The notes beneath the pieces were generated by a model. That model saw only the letters and a program-made list of their open reading frames with translations. It was not told where the DNA came from and did not search any database. 5,410 nt of DNA. It comes from Deferribacterales bacterium UBA4806 (GTDB lineage Bacteria > Chrysiogenota > Deferribacteres > Deferribacterales > UBA228). The number at the start of each line of letters is the position of its first letter. The stretch's first letter is position 1. The translations under genes were made by a program, and so were the position numbers. This document shows, one piece after another, positions 5,178 through 5,410 of the stretch. The stretch covers positions 1-5,410 of the forward strand of contig DHGE01000135.1 of the NCBI GenBank assembly GCA_002402635.1. The letters run 5' to 3'.

Positions 5178-5410
5178 ATGTTTAACTTTATGCAAGTGGT
5201 AAAAATATTTTTTCTTTTTTTATTATTATCTACTAATTTAATTGCTAAAGATAGGATAATAAGCCTTTCTCCAAATATTACAGAGATTATATTTAAACTT
5301 GATCTAGGTGAATATTTAGTTGGCGTCACAAAAGAATGTAACTATCCTGTTGATGCGCAAAAAATTAAAAAAGTTGGATCATACAACATGATTAACGTGG
5401 AGCAGATTGT
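5178..5410 (+). CDS. BtuF/FepB-like periplasmic substrate-binding protein of an ABC transporter, 5' part
   Basis: Seventy-seven codons are visible before the window ends. The product starts with a signal peptide: a Lys at residue 9, the hydrophobic run IFFLFLLLS and a probable cut after LIA before KDR. The mature part reads RIISLSPNITEIIFKLDLGEYLVGVT and then KECNYPVDAQKIKKVGSYNMINVEQI. This is the N-terminal lobe pattern of class III (cluster A-II) binding proteins, which capture vitamin B12, ferric siderophores or heme in the periplasm for a BtuCD/FecCD-type importer. The C-N-Y-P segment is common in B12-type members but does not prove the ligand. The ATG at 5178 follows an in-frame stop at 5163-5165; an ATG at 5190 is an alternative that keeps the signal peptide. 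Neither start has a clear ribosome binding site. Permease and ATPase genes would be expected downstream. Confidence 0.85.
   Translation, partial: MFNFMQVVKIFFLFLLLSTNLIAKDRIISLSPNITEIIFKLDLGEYLVGVTKECNYPVDAQKIKKVGSYNMINVEQI

Noticed and set aside
5141..5329. Minus-strand frame of 62 codons
   Set aside because: It overlaps the well-supported binding-protein gene on the + strand and has no family features.

Overview
The window is AT-rich DNA (roughly 28-30% GC by eye) with short AT intergenic gaps. The gene content points to a low-GC anaerobic or respiring bacterium: a radical SAM protein beside a TorD/DmsD-type molybdoenzyme chaperone, a MoaE-like protein and a periplasmic metal-chelate/vitamin B12-type binding protein. 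A low-GC Firmicute of the Halanaerobiales or Clostridia kind, or a Deferribacteres-type organism, would fit, but the sequence alone does not settle the taxon.

Layout. Positions 1-1578 hold the 3' part of a radical SAM gene and a TorD-family chaperone, nine bases apart and surely co-transcribed; the molybdoenzyme they serve probably lies upstream of the window. Then, all on the + strand, come a PaaI-type hotdog thioesterase (1644-2054), a DUF169 protein (2106-2921) and a small PD-(D/E)XK-like nuclease gene (2981-3649). A divergent MoaE-like gene runs on the - strand (3665-4072), convergent with the nuclease. A 240-bp divergent spacer follows, then a DUF89/ARMT1-like protein (4313-5089) and the 5' end of a BtuF-like ABC transporter binding protein (5178 to the window end).

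Two features stand out. First, the nuclease gene carries a 102-base block (3188-3289) of about 72% GC. Read on the opposite strand, it encodes 34 residues of a Fic-family AMPylase/nucleotidyltransferase, including an intact catalytic motif HPFLDGNGRVGR. The block begins and ends on codon boundaries of the host gene, and removing it gives a smooth reading frame and normal spacing between the presumed active-site Asp and the Glu-x-Lys. It is foreign to its surroundings. Whether it is a natural patch insertion or an assembly, cloning or other chimera cannot be told from sequence alone, and an artefact is a serious possibility. Second, the DUF89 gene stops at a TAA (5087-5089), but the same frame continues past it with a family-like C-terminal tail (GVPLGSIVFKKS, then TAA). 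This looks like a single-base TTA-to-TAA nonsense change, or less likely readthrough.

The molybdenum theme (radical SAM plus TorD, and later the MoaE-like gene) is the only clear functional link between genes. The thioesterase, DUF169, nuclease and DUF89 genes look like ordinary neighbours. I see no CRISPR array, tRNA, rRNA, insertion sequence or recognisable riboswitch. The Fic fragment is too short to be a working gene, so I do not claim a complete new system here.
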